Shown here piece by piece: positions 24,481-34,639 of a stretch of 64,000 nt of DNA (position 1 is the first letter of the stretch; each line of letters starts with the position of its first letter). The stretch comes from Sphagnum magellanicum (taxonomy: Eukaryota; Streptophyta; Sphagnopsida; Sphagnales; Sphagnaceae): the NCBI GenBank assembly GCA_021904315.1, contig CM038914.1, forward strand, positions 6,014,001-6,078,000. Direction: 5' to 3'. A program made the translations under genes and the position numbers. The notes beneath the pieces were generated by a model. That model ran no database searches, was not told the origin of the DNA, and worked only from the letters and a program-made list of their open reading frames with translations.

Positions 24481-25281
24481 TAATGTCCATGACTAGGATG
24501 CAACTCCAAATGTTGAATTGGTGGTGTTAAGGCCATAGGGGATGTTAATCATTCCAATTTCTCCATTGGATCCTAGGCCCCCATGGAGCACATTGACTAA
24601 ACTCTAGGCATCAACCAATCATTATATTCATTAATCTTGATGCACTCTGCCATCACCAAGCCCATAATCACTTGTGAACCTTAGTAATGGGTCTCCAGGT
24701 TTAAGCCCATTAGATATTAGGGTTATTCAGTGGGATATTCCCAAGGATGGGATATGCCTATTTGAGCTAGTTGGAGGCATTAGTTCTGGATTAGCTGTAA
24801 TTCTACAATCAGGCATCCTAGTCCGAAGATACCATTATGTGGAGAAAGATCCACAAGCCAGACAAGCCTCCATGTGGCATGTTATGATGTTGCAACAAAG
24901 GTATCCCCATTTGTTACCAACATCGGCCATACATGGTTATCAATATTCATTACCAAACAACATCACCTTGTTGGGGGTGTTAGGTTTGGTAAGGATTGGG
25001 CTAATTGATTTGGTCATTTCTAGATGGCCATGCCAAGGTCTTTCACAAGTAGGTATGGGCCAAGGACTTTCCGATCCTAGGTCAAGTTTATTTTAGGAAT
25101 TGATTTGTGTTGTGCAACATTTACATTAATCACATATGCACCCATGTGCATATTTGTTGGAGTATGCCCCACCATTGGGGGATTCTAGGCCAATTGTTTT
25201 GGCTAGATGGTAATAGATTAAGGCTTGGATCGACAAGTCAATGTAGGTGGATGTTACTTTAGTTGGTTCACGAACTCATCA

Positions 25282-27821
25282 CACTATTAGAAATTTTGGG
25301 TTTTGCAATTATCGTTTGCAACTAAAATTCAATTGCATGCAACACATGCAACTGCAAATTTGTGTAGTTGCATAAGACAAGTTGCACATGAAATTCAGTT
25401 GCATGCGACATTATGTATGCAACATGTATATACAGTGCTAATATACATGTTCATCCATACATATTAATCCAAATGTAGTTGCACCTTGTTGTAACTCTCC
25501 TTGCAACTACAATGTAACTAATAAAAATATGACACGTGTTTAAAAATTGGACAACTAACTTGTGGACACGTGTCATTATTTTATTTTTTTGTGTTTTCAA
25601 AATTAAAAATTCATTGGATTAATTTCAATCATTAAAGTTTCTACCATTGAGATGATGACACGTTGCACACCATGGAACGTTCATTAACCATTTGACATGT
25701 GTCATTTTTAAACACACATTATATGATGACACGTGGCAATTAAGGCCTACCTTTTTTTAATTTTAAAATATTAATTAATTAAATTTAAATTGTCCAATTT
25801 TTGGCCAATAAAATGTTGACACATGTGCCTAGGTAGGTAGGTAATTATTAACCTTATTACATAAGTAGGTTTATTTAAATATGTAAGTAGGTTGAACATA
25901 GTTAGGTTTAGGCTATATAGGTAAAATTAAAATGATCCAATTTTGTTTTTAAGATTAACCATTTCATAAAGGTCAAACTTTATTTATTTACTCATTCCCA
26001 ATGGCATTTGGTGTTTGGTTACAACAAAGCTATTGCTCCTAGTTATATATTGAGCCAAATAGAATTGGAAGCCAAAGGATATGGGATAAAAAATTCCATT
26101 GCAAACTTCATGAACCAATTTAGTTGCACATTAGATCCAACTAATGTATTAGAGTATAGTAGCTAGGGGAGGGTTTTTCTGCTTTTGGTGTCCAAAAAAA
26201 ACTTGAAGCCCTCCTCTTGGCGCATCTAATACATTAAAAATTGTGAAAAAAGATTAAAAATGAAAAAGTTATGGCCCCCCAAAGTAAAGGGGGTAAAAAA
26301 CTCAGAATAAAAACCATTTAGCACTACAAAGGCCGATTCTTAAACACCCAGAAAGTCCCTTTTATGTTGTTTTTTTGCTATTAAAGTTCTAACATAATTT
26401 GTAGAACTTCAGATGGCGCTCCTATAACATTTTAAATCGTTTAAAATGAATAAGAAATAAGAAAGTTATGAGGTTTGAAAGTAGGAGGAGTCCAAAGAAA
26501 AAAAAAAAAAAAAACGTTATAACTTGGAAAACTTATTCTTCATGTTAATTTTTCATTATTCCTTCTTTTTTTGCACTTCAAAGATGATTGTAGAATATTT
26601 TTAATAATAATGATTACTCAATGAAAATATGATTTTAACATTATTATATAGTTCAAACTAGTAATTAACTTAAGATGTTTGTGTACTTGGAGGTTAATTT
26701 GTGTAGCCTATTTACATTAATATTTTAACATAAATAATATAATTTAAATATATAATACCTATTGATATTATATATATATGATTATCATTATAATTGTAAT
26801 AAAAATTAATTGATAATTATGAATATTTATAATAAATTTGAATATTATCATATTAATTGATTCTAAATAATGTTTTTGTTTAATCAAATTTACATTTTTT
26901 GAAAAAGATTCCGAATAAAATAAATTAAAAATATATATTTAAACCATGGTTTAGTTTAGTGTAATTTAATTTAGTATATTTTAATTTAGACATAATTAAT
27001 TTAGCCATTGTTAGATTTAATTTAATTTAGTTTAGCCATAAATATTTTAGCCTAACTTAATTTAACCATAATTAGTTTGGCTTAATTTAATTTAGCTATA
27101 TTTATTTCATGTTAATTTAATTTAGCTTAATTTATTTTAGCCATAAATAATTTAGTCTAACTTAATTTAACCATAATTAGTTTGGCTTAACTTAATTTAG
27201 CCATAATTAGTTTGGCCTAACTTAATTTAGCCATAATTATTTTGGCCTAATTTAATTTAGCGATATGTATTTTAACCATAAATAATGTAGTTTAATTTAC
27301 TTTAACCATAAATAATTTATCCATAATTATTTGGCCTAACTTAATTTAGCCATAGTTAATTTAACATAATTTATTTTAGCCATAATTAATTTAGCCTAAT
27401 AAATTTAGTCATGGTTAGTTTTAACCTAATTTAATTTAATCATGGTTAGTTTAACTTTTTAGTTTATTTAGCCTAGGTTTGTTTAGCCATGGTTATTTTA
27501 ACTTAGGTTAGTTTAGGTTAGCATATGTTAGCATGTGGTTAACCTTAATACTAAAGGCACATAATATTATTATACATAGCCTATGTAGATATATTAAGTA
27601 TAATAATTTAAATATGTATAAGTTTAGGCCATCATTTTTATGACACATGTCAATGTTGTACACATTTAGTTGCACATTAGTTGCACACACAACCGTATGG
27701 TTGAAAATTTATACAATACCAAATTTATAGTTGTAAACATGACTGAGATAGTTGCAAATGACAACCAGTTGCATGCTAGTTGCATAGTGACTGGTTGCAA
27801 ACGACAAGATTTTTAGTAGTG
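25282..27821. mobile_element. CACTA-type non-autonomous DNA transposon 2
   Basis: A 2540-bp element with termini CACTATTAGAAATTTTG and, complemented, CACTACTAAAAATCTTG, flanked by a perfect 3-bp duplication TCA (25279-25281 and 27822-27824). The subterminal word is TTGCAAC/GTTGCA, which matches the GTCGCA word of element 1 with C changed to T; blocks such as AAGACAAGTYGCA align directly between the two. No transposase seen. It holds an internal degenerate array (26960-27500), and sits precisely inside methyltransferase motif VIII of gypsy copy 1. Confidence 0.88.
26960..27500. repeat. Tandem array of TTAATTTAGCCATAATTAG units
   Basis: About 540 bases of a degenerate unit of roughly 30-35 bp containing TAATTTAGCCATAATTAGT and TTGGCCTAACTTAA. 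It lies in the centre of CACTA element 2 and has no coding potential. Confidence 0.75.
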
Positions 27822-28679
27822 TCAATTTCGATGGATGTGGACTAACCTAGCATTACTAGAGGTGATCCAACAAGCATATGAATTCATTCCTAGACCACCC
27901 ACATGCTTGGTGGATGACATATTGAATCTAGGATGCCATTCATGTGCATTTCATGATGATGACTAACCACCTTTGGTTGTAGTCAATAGGGTTGGCCTTC
28001 CACAAACAACCTTACTAACATTTTTGAGTTTTCCACAATCCCATGCATTTAGGAATGGGGGCCTAGGGATGATTTGGGACTCCCATTCATTTAATATGGA
28101 AGAACCCAATACAAATGAGAGGGAATGGGCCATGGGTTTTCGCACCAACACCACAATTGTGCAAGGCATTTCCAAAGGAGCTTGTAGGCAAATTTTGGGG
28201 CAAGTTATGGATTTCAACTACCTCACATGGATTTTCAATTTGGTCTTGGCAAAACAATTATGTTTTGGCCAATCACACCCACCCACTCCACCCATTCTTT
28301 CACTTGTTGCACCTTTTGTCGAGTCAAGTATGGCAGTGTAAGGGGGGGGGGTGATGTTATAATAGGACAAGTACAACCTTGGCAATTATGGGATTAGGGA
28401 TGCCAAGGGACATTTATGGGTGTGGAACAGGAAATTCGTGATGTGGGGGTGCCAAGACATGATGACACCTCTTCACATTTTGCATAACAATCATAGGTCA
28501 TGCCTTCAACTTTAAGTGCTAAGGATGTTCCATCATCCCAACCCAAGGTACATGTGACTGTAGAAACATGGGACCTAGGAATTAACTTAATAATTACAGG
28601 TGGTGATTTGCATGAAACACAATAGATAATACGAGATTTCATTAGATGTTTTGCCTTCAGTATAAAAGAATTGGGTCAA

Positions 28680-29360
28680 TTGAAGGGATAAGAGGTCCGA
28701 ATCATATTGGAGGATGATATTTTGATTTTCAAGTGACCTTACAAGCTTAGTGAGGTGGAAAGAACTTTGGTTTAGGTTCGAATAGCAGAGTTGATGTTAA
28801 TTTGGTGAATTATTTAGGGGTGAATATGCTTTAGCAACAATGATGCTAGCCAAGAAGGACATTTTTAGTAATTGGATTGAACACCGCATGTGTGGGGATT
28901 ATTGTCCAATGAATAAACGAACCCGTTTAAACAAATATGCCATGCCCCTATCGAAGGAAATCTTTGATGCCCTTGGACATGCCAAGGTTTTCAATACCTT
29001 GGACTTAAGGTCTGGTTACCATTAATTACCATTGAGGGAGGGTGATAAGGTCAAAATAACATTTTGGGGAATTGACCCCCATGGGAAGGATTGTTTATAC
29101 CGATGGAAAGTTTTGCCATTTGGTTTGAAAAATGCCCTTGTAGAATTTCAAAAGGTCATGGATTGAATGTTAGCGATCTTGGTTTTTCCAAATGCTACAT
29201 TGATGACATCATTGTTTTTAGCCTGACCCCAAGAAATCATATGCACCATTTGCAAGAGGTGTTTAGAAGACCTAAGGAACATAACCTTAAGTTTCATCCA
29301 GGCAAGCGCTGATGTTTTCATACTCATGTAAAGTACTTGGGTCACATGATTTATCTAAGT
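28680..29360 (+). pseudogene. Reverse transcriptase of gypsy copy 1
   Basis: Ty3/gypsy reverse transcriptase. The fingers region reads MCGDYCPMNK, followed by Leu-Asp-Leu-Arg-Ser-Gly-Tyr-His, then Leu-Pro-Phe-Gly-Leu-Lys-Asn-Ala, and a catalytic Tyr-Ile-Asp-Asp box at 29196-29207 that is intact. Stops break the frame, including a TGA at an Arg-type (CGN) position just before the catalytic box where copy 2 has TGG. It would synthesise the cDNA of the element. Confidence 0.9.
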
Positions 29361-29559
29361 GGATTGGGGGTTTAGAAGGCCAAGGTTGAGGCTATTTCAC
29401 AAGTTCCCTAACCAATAGATGCTAGTTATTTACAAGGTTTTTTGGGCTAATGTAATTACTACTAGAGGTTTATGAAAAGTTTCAGTAGCATAGCCAAACC
29501 TTTCACTCAACTAATGCAGATTGATTAGGAATTCATTTGGGATGAGCCACAAGAACAAG

Positions 29560-30120
29560 CTTTTTAGGAGTTGAAAGTCAGGGTTTCATCAACCCCCATT
29601 TTGAGGTGACCCATCTGAGGACAACCATTCCAATTACACGCAGATTGGAGTACTTTAGGGTGAGGAGCTATGTTTACCCAACTTGATGATGATGGACAAT
29701 AGTTTGTGGTGGCATATGCTAGTCAGTCCAACAACAAAATAAAGGCCAAGTACAATTCATATAAGGGGGAGTGCCTTGTAGTTGTTTGGGTTATTTCATC
29801 ATTCTGATGCTATTTTTATGGTAGTCCATTCACTTTGATTATCGATCATCAGCCTCTAAAATTACTTATGGAATCAGAATGATTCATAGGAAAGTTGGCC
29901 AAGTGGGCAATTATCTTACAAGAATATCATTTTGATATAATTCATAAGCTTGGTAAGGTTAATCAAGATGTCAATGGGTTGAGTTGGAACCCAAGTTCCA
30001 ACGAAGAGGATACCATTGGGGTTCATTGGCATGGTGATGTGGATTTAGAAGCAATACCAAGATGGCATGCCTTTGCATACCTTTGTACCTTATTGGGGTG
30101 TTATGGGGATGTACCTTAGA
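29560..30120 (+). pseudogene. RNase H region of gypsy copy 1
   Basis: Follows reverse transcriptase directly. Recognisable blocks are Leu-His-Ala-Asp-Trp-Ser, Asp-Asp-Asp-Gly-Gln, a Val-Ala-Tyr-Ala-Ser block, and a later Thr-Leu-Ile-Ile-Asp-His-Gln-Pro-Leu near 29840, all typical of gypsy RNase H. The open segment at 29895-30119 continues with the usual Ala-Lys-Trp-Ala-Ile-Ile-Leu-Gln-Glu block. Internal stops make it dead. Confidence 0.8.
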
Positions 30121-30229
30121 CTAATATGGATGATGGAGATCCCCATGATGTGGACATTGAGTAAGAGGGCAATGGTGCCTTAGATATTTATGATGATGCA
30201 CTTGTCATAACATATTTGTAAGCAGGAAA

Positions 30230-31110
30230 AGTTCCAATTGGATTAACACCCAAGGAAAGGGACCATGTTGTGCATAGAACCAAGCGGTTCAAATGGGAAG
30301 GTAATTCCTTCCTACAAATATGGGCAAATGGATAAGTGAAGGTTGCACTTCGCCTAGAGCAACATGAAAACCTTGTGAGGCATGTTCATGAAAAGTTGGG
30401 CCATTTTGGGGTCCAATAGACATACAATTTGCTCCAAACACAGTATTAGTGGTGAGGGATGCAATTGCAAGTTCAACAATTTATTTCTAGGTGTATGGTG
30501 TGTGACCAAATTTGGGCATTTTTCAACGCACCTACACGTCACCTATAACCCTTACCAATTATGGGGCTTGGGTATAGATGGAGTTTGGATTTTGTCAGCC
30601 CATTGAGTTTGACACCTCAACATAATCAATATGTTTGGTTATCATTGAGCATTTCTCCAAGTGGTTGGAGTTGGTTCCATTGTTGGATTGTAGTCGTGAA
30701 GGAGCAGCATATGCATTTTTGGACAAGGTACTTAGCAGGTTTGGGGCTCGAACCAAAATTCTCACTAACCAAATAATAGAATTTCATGGGGAATTTCAAA
30801 AGTTATGTGAGAAAGCATTGATTAATCATCGCATGACTTCACGAGACCATCCTAAAGAAAACGGGTTAGTTGAGTGGATGGTGCAGATTGTGAGGTGGGG
30901 TTACGAAAGTATGGTCTTCAAAGATTTCTGTATTCAAGATTGGGACTTACAACTACCATGGCTAGCTATGGGGTATAGGTTTAGTCGACAAGCTTCTCTT
31001 TCATATTTTTCACCATACTTCTTATTGTTTGATTATGAGCCCGAGTTACCAGTTTCAATTCGACGAAATGCGATGGCAATAATCAACATGGATGATCCTA
31101 ATGTGTGGAT
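30230..31110 (+). pseudogene. Integrase of gypsy copy 1
   Basis: The HHCC zinc-binding region is visible as Arg-His-Val-His-Glu-Lys-Leu-Gly-His-Phe (about 30376-30405) and Cys-Met-Val-Cys-Asp (about 30490). The core starts with GYRWSLDFVSP, catalytic Asp near 30588-30590. The second acidic block reads Thr-Asn-Gln instead of Thr-Asp-Gln, and the last is in Lys-Glu-Asn-Gly-Leu-Val-Glu. The loss of the second Asp plus frameshifts inactivate it. Confidence 0.82.
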
Positions 31111-31483
31111 TTAGGCATGTGAGTAGTGAGCCACCTTGTTTTGATGTGTTATGCCCATGGCTATGGAAAATTTGGCAATTGCCCAACACTAGGATACATT
31201 GCGTTATGCCACTATACATGGAGGTGGTTATCAACCTTAGATTCAGAGGTTTGAATGAGGATATTATGTTTACTTACAACAAATAGCATTGATCATTTTG
31301 GATGTGATTGTAGGATGTGTTATTTTACATGTGCAAAAGGTTTTACCTTTTGGAGTGTTGTTGTTGAAAGGCCGAGATGGTCAAACATGGAAGGACCATG
31401 TGCACAATTGTGCACCACGCCATCTTCCCAATGTGGATGGCCAAATGGACCCATCCTTAATCGTGGTTTTAGTTAGCCTACAA

Positions 31484-31627
31484 TGTATGTTGTATGGACA
31501 AGCTTTAGGAGCCGTCATTACATTGATTTGTGATAAATGTTTTTGAGGTTGGCATATGGGATGTCTCATGCCACCAATGGAAGAAGTGCCAATTGGCAAA
31601 CGGTTTTGCCCTCGATGCACCCAATAG
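31484..31627 (+). pseudogene. PHD-type zinc finger at the end of gypsy copy 1 pol
   Basis: In a single frame ending at TAG 31625-31627 the ligand pattern is C (31484), Y replacing C (31493), then x11, C-x2-C (31529, 31538), x4, H (31553), x2, C (31562), x14, C-x2-C (31607, 31616). This is the PHD-finger Cys4-His-Cys3 spacing. The Trp before the His and the Val-Pro-x-Gly block before the last Cys pair are also typical. Seven of eight ligands remain; TGT to TAT explains the lost one. A TGA lies between the second Cys pair and the His. PHD fingers read histone H3 tails, so a targeting role is inferred. The region lies after integrase, where chromoviruses carry a chromodomain; it is missing from copy 2. 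Confidence 0.8.
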
Positions 31628-31965
31628 ACCTAGGTTCCTAAGGTCACATAGTAGGATTAATATAAAATTTTCTTCCATGGTAATTCACATTTGGTTGGGG
31701 ATTTGAAGGATTATAGCTAGGTGACTAATGATGGGGCTCACATTTGCACTTAACCGAATGGTCCTTTTGCCTTGGAACCAAAGTGTTCATCCATGGTGGA
31801 TTTCCAATAAATAATTTTATGATGTTATTTGGTTTAGGGGGACCTCAGCTCCAGATATGAGGGTAGTTTGGATGTGGTGTACCATTCAAGATATTTTTAT
31901 GTTATGTGTTGTGAATGTGGTGATAACAATGGTTATAGGTGCCAACATAGGAACGCACAACATAC

Positions 31966-32264
31966 CTTTAGTTAAAGTAAGGGTTGTTTTATGGAGGTCA
32001 TTTCTTGATAAAGGAACAACCAACTTGGAATTCATATCTTGATTGAAATTCACCAACAAAGATTTTAATGTTTCTTCCTTTAATTGTTCCATTGTTGTTG
32101 ATTTCAAACCCTTGTCATATAGGTTCTTTTAGAAGGTGTAATAGGTGTTTTCTAAGATTGTTTCCACAATATTACCATCATGTTTCCATATAACTATTAA
32201 GGTTGCCCTTCAACTTCATTAAAGCTCCCCCACGAACTTTGAAAAATTGCATGGATGCTCTAAT
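31966..32264 (-). pseudogene. LINE linker fragment between gypsy copy 1 and solo LTR C
   Basis: On the minus strand (best frame 32107-31970) the translation reads as the segment before the reverse transcriptase in L1-like ORF2: Leu-Tyr-Asp-Lys-Gly-type residues, then Thr-Met-Glu-Gln-Leu-Lys-Glu-Glu, Val-Pro-Leu-Ser-Arg-Asn-Asp-Leu, and Leu-Thr-Lys-Gly just before the gypsy edge. Reverse-transcriptase sequence resumes at 14066. Stops are present. Confidence 0.65.
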
Positions 32265-33175
32265 TGACACATCCCCAAACTCCTTGATGGATTCAACTGC
32301 GAATCTAAAGGGTGAAAAACAACGAAAGGATAAGGAGTTGGGGCACATTCCTTGGTTTGCAACACTTTGGGGTAAAGGGGTGTGCTAGAGCTCTGAAATG
32401 GGGATTAGGAATAGGGACAAGCAAGACAATTACTCACACGGACTTGCACAAACCAAATAACAAGTTGGTCAATGCATAGTTGGAGCATTTTTGGTGCACA
32501 GCGAGCCACGGGCAAACATGGACTCACAAGATTCACCACAACTCGGACTTGAGGGAAGCCACCACCTTCCCCCTTATAGTATTCTCAGTGCCTGGCCATG
32601 GGGCCTGCACCCAAATGTCATTTTGTCCCGAGACTCCCAACTTGGGAATCCCAAAATTTTCAAAATTGGGTGACTTTGGAGGCCCATAACTTCTTGTGCA
32701 GACCTCTAATTGAGATGAAGTTTAAAGAAAAGTTTTAGACCTTGTTAATAGCTTTCCAATGGTATGTGACACGCCACCTGAACACAAGTAAATTAGGGTG
32801 ATTCTTGACTTTTAATGGTCGGGAGTCAAATTGGCAATTTAACTCCCTACCCTTCATTTGGCCATAATTTATGTTTTAAGTACCCAAATGGGTCATGCAA
32901 GCCCATTTAGACATCTGCATTTCAAGAGCTTTCCAATAATGTAAGGAACTTTTCAATCCAATGAGTTTTGGCCTCTGTAATTGCTTTTTGAAGATTCAGG
33001 AGTCCATTGGGACTCCAACTCCCAAAGTGGGAGCTCATTTGAGAGTGTGGGGGTTCATTCCTTCACACTCTCCTACACTCCAAGGAGCATGAAATGTGAT
33101 TCCCGGGCTTCATTCTTGGCCCGCACCTTTGCAAACCTTTACCTTGGTTGCGAGCCCAAGGTTAAGGTTGTGACA
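32265..33175 (+). mobile_element. Solo LTR C
   Basis: A 911-bp solo LTR of the A/B/D family, starting TGACACATCCCC and ending GTTGTGACA, flanked by CTAAT (32260-32264) and TTAAT (33176-33180), a 5-bp duplication with one mismatch. It interrupts the LINE. It has lost nearly all CpG sites, so with the imperfect duplication it looks older than A and B. Confidence 0.85.
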
Positions 33176-34420
33176 TTAATTGCCTTTTTTTCCATCCTCA
33201 TAAATTTGGCCCTTATTTTCTTTCCCTCCACCTTAACATCCTCTAACATTTTGATTCACTCCCTTAAATCCCCTATATATTGTTTATCATAAATGCATGT
33301 CATATACTATATTTTGTAGCTTTAACTGGACCTTTTTTAGTTTACATTTAACCATTTTTTTGGGATCTTCAACATTCAATTGCCTTTTCCTTATAAAAAT
33401 ATTTATAAAACCTTGTCACTTTACACATATTTGCAAGAAAAGAATCACCTTTATTCTTTTATTACTAAATGGTTTTTACTTGGTCAAAATACCATGTTTT
33501 AACCTTTTAGTAAGTTCTATTCCTTAAGGCAACCAAGTGGTTGGTTAAATAGACATTATCACCTTGTACGATGTACTCATAAGGTTTTATTATGCCCTCC
33601 ACCCTTTAAGTAGTAGCCAAATAAAATTTGTTTATTTTACCAAACAATGATATGGTTCATTCCACAAATTGCCCCATGAAAACTTTAGTGATACATTGGA
33701 CCTCCTTGGTTTTTCTATTTATAAAGCAATTTTAAAGGTCCTTAAAGTCAAAATTTCACTCCCACTTATGATATTCTTACATTCAATATGCTTGTTTGTT
33801 GGGTTTTCCACCATATTAAAATTATTCCCCATGATCCATCTATAGTCCCTAGGTAGACTATCATTTAAATAGTCCCACAACTTGCACCTCTTTGTAACTT
33901 CATTAAAGGTGTAACTGTTAAGAATTCCAACCTTCCCCCCTAGTAGCCCATCCAACATTAGCCCTTGAATTTTATTGTTAAGAACCAACCCTATTGCAAC
34001 ACAAAATTTACTCATTTGCAAGCTAATAGGATGCATGTACCTTTGTGTCCTACACCATGATCATGACAAAAGTTTTTGTAACTTATAGATGCTTTAAATA
34101 CATCTAATTCTTGGAATCTGTCGATATATGTTTATTTAAGCTAAATGTTTTTACACCTTTGACCTTGTGTTTTTATAATAATACCACATCCATTCCAAGT
34201 CTTAAGAAGCTTTGGATGTACAATTTTAATTTATGAACCTTTTTTTAAAGCTTAAGTTTTGAACATTATAAATCACAATTTGTAATGTCATGAAGTAACA
34301 TTTAAAGATTAAATAGCTTGTTTGGAGGCCTTCCATTATTGAAAAACTTGAAACTTCTTTTGCTAGATTTTCTTGTTTAAAAATACTCAAAATGACAAGC
34401 ATAAAAATGACCACCTTGTT
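33176..34420 (-). pseudogene. LINE endonuclease region
   Basis: Minus-strand fragments of an L1-like ORF2 N-terminus. Near 34230-34290 the reading contains Ile-Val-Ile-Tyr-Asn-Val-Gln-Asn-Leu, the start of an APE-type endonuclease. An open segment at 34036-33719 ends the domain with Arg-Trp-Ile-Met-Gly-Asn-Asn-Phe-Asn-Met, where the catalytic Gly-Asp-Phe-Asn has Asp changed to Asn. Less clear linker sequence continues to 33176, where solo LTR C begins. It is the 5' part of the LINE whose reverse transcriptase lies at 13440-14066. Confidence 0.7.
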
Positions 34421-34639
34421 AATTTTGACCCATTGTTGTGATTTGGGTGGTTTTTCTAACTATCATAATAGAATAATATTTGATTGGTTATTTAATTGGT
34501 AAAGAATGAACCTTTTAATTGATTAAAATTTTACATAAAATTAAATAAATTTTTATTGATTATTATTAAGAAATATATTTTAAGGTAGGTAAATAATAAA
34601 TAGGTTTAAGTAGGTCCTAAAAAGGTAGGTAGGTAGGTG

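Larger units (their letters stand above)
24674..28330 (+). pseudogene. C5-cytosine DNA methyltransferase domain in gypsy copy 1
   Basis: The first part is open for 140 codons (24674-25096). Motif I reads CLFELVGGISSG (24755-24790), then a Tyr-Val-Glu-Lys-Asp block (motif II-like), then motif IV DLVISRWPCQGLS with the catalytic Cys codon at 25031-25033. Motif VI lies near 25148-25170 but is Glu-Tyr-Ala instead of Glu-Asn-Val. A CACTA element (25282-27821) splits motif VIII; across the junction the reading is a His-x-Phe-Arg-Trp-Met-Trp-Thr-Asn block. Motifs IX/X follow at about 28110-28245 (Asn-Glu-Arg-Glu, Met-Gly-Phe, Cys-Arg-Gln-Ile-Leu-Gly-Gln-Val-Met-Asp). Without the insertion, motifs I to X span about 948 bp (316 residues), the usual catalytic-domain size. 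Motif order is canonical, unlike rearranged DRM enzymes; details look DNMT3-like. It lies between protease and reverse transcriptase, as part of pol. Confidence 0.85.
14070..31965 (+). mobile_element. Ty3/gypsy retrotransposon copy 1, with methyltransferase and PHD domains
   Basis: Plus-strand decayed LTR retrotransposon. In order: leader with a purine-rich tract, gag with two CCHC knuckles, aspartic protease, C5-cytosine DNA methyltransferase, reverse transcriptase, RNase H, integrase and a PHD-type zinc finger. It interrupts a LINE, which sets approximate outer limits. I could not identify matching terminal LTRs, so ends are uncertain by tens to hundreds of bases. Four later insertions add about 7.45 kb: solo LTRs at 14633-15555 and 18431-19270, and CACTA-type elements at 19389-22536 and 25282-27821. 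Subtracting them leaves about 10.4 kb. All coding parts carry stops and frameshifts. A sister copy is at about 46.8-59.5 kb. Confidence 0.85.

Noticed and set aside
24674..25096. Methyltransferase domain as a DRM-type plant enzyme or a free-standing host gene
   Set aside because: DRM enzymes have permuted motif order, here it is canonical. Two copies sit at the same place in the same retroelement, so it is not an independent host gene.
31857..31965. Cys-rich reading after the PHD finger as a second zinc finger
   Set aside because: Cys-Cys-x-Cys and a later Cys/His are visible in one frame of copy 1, but copy 2 does not preserve the pattern and spacing fits no family I know.
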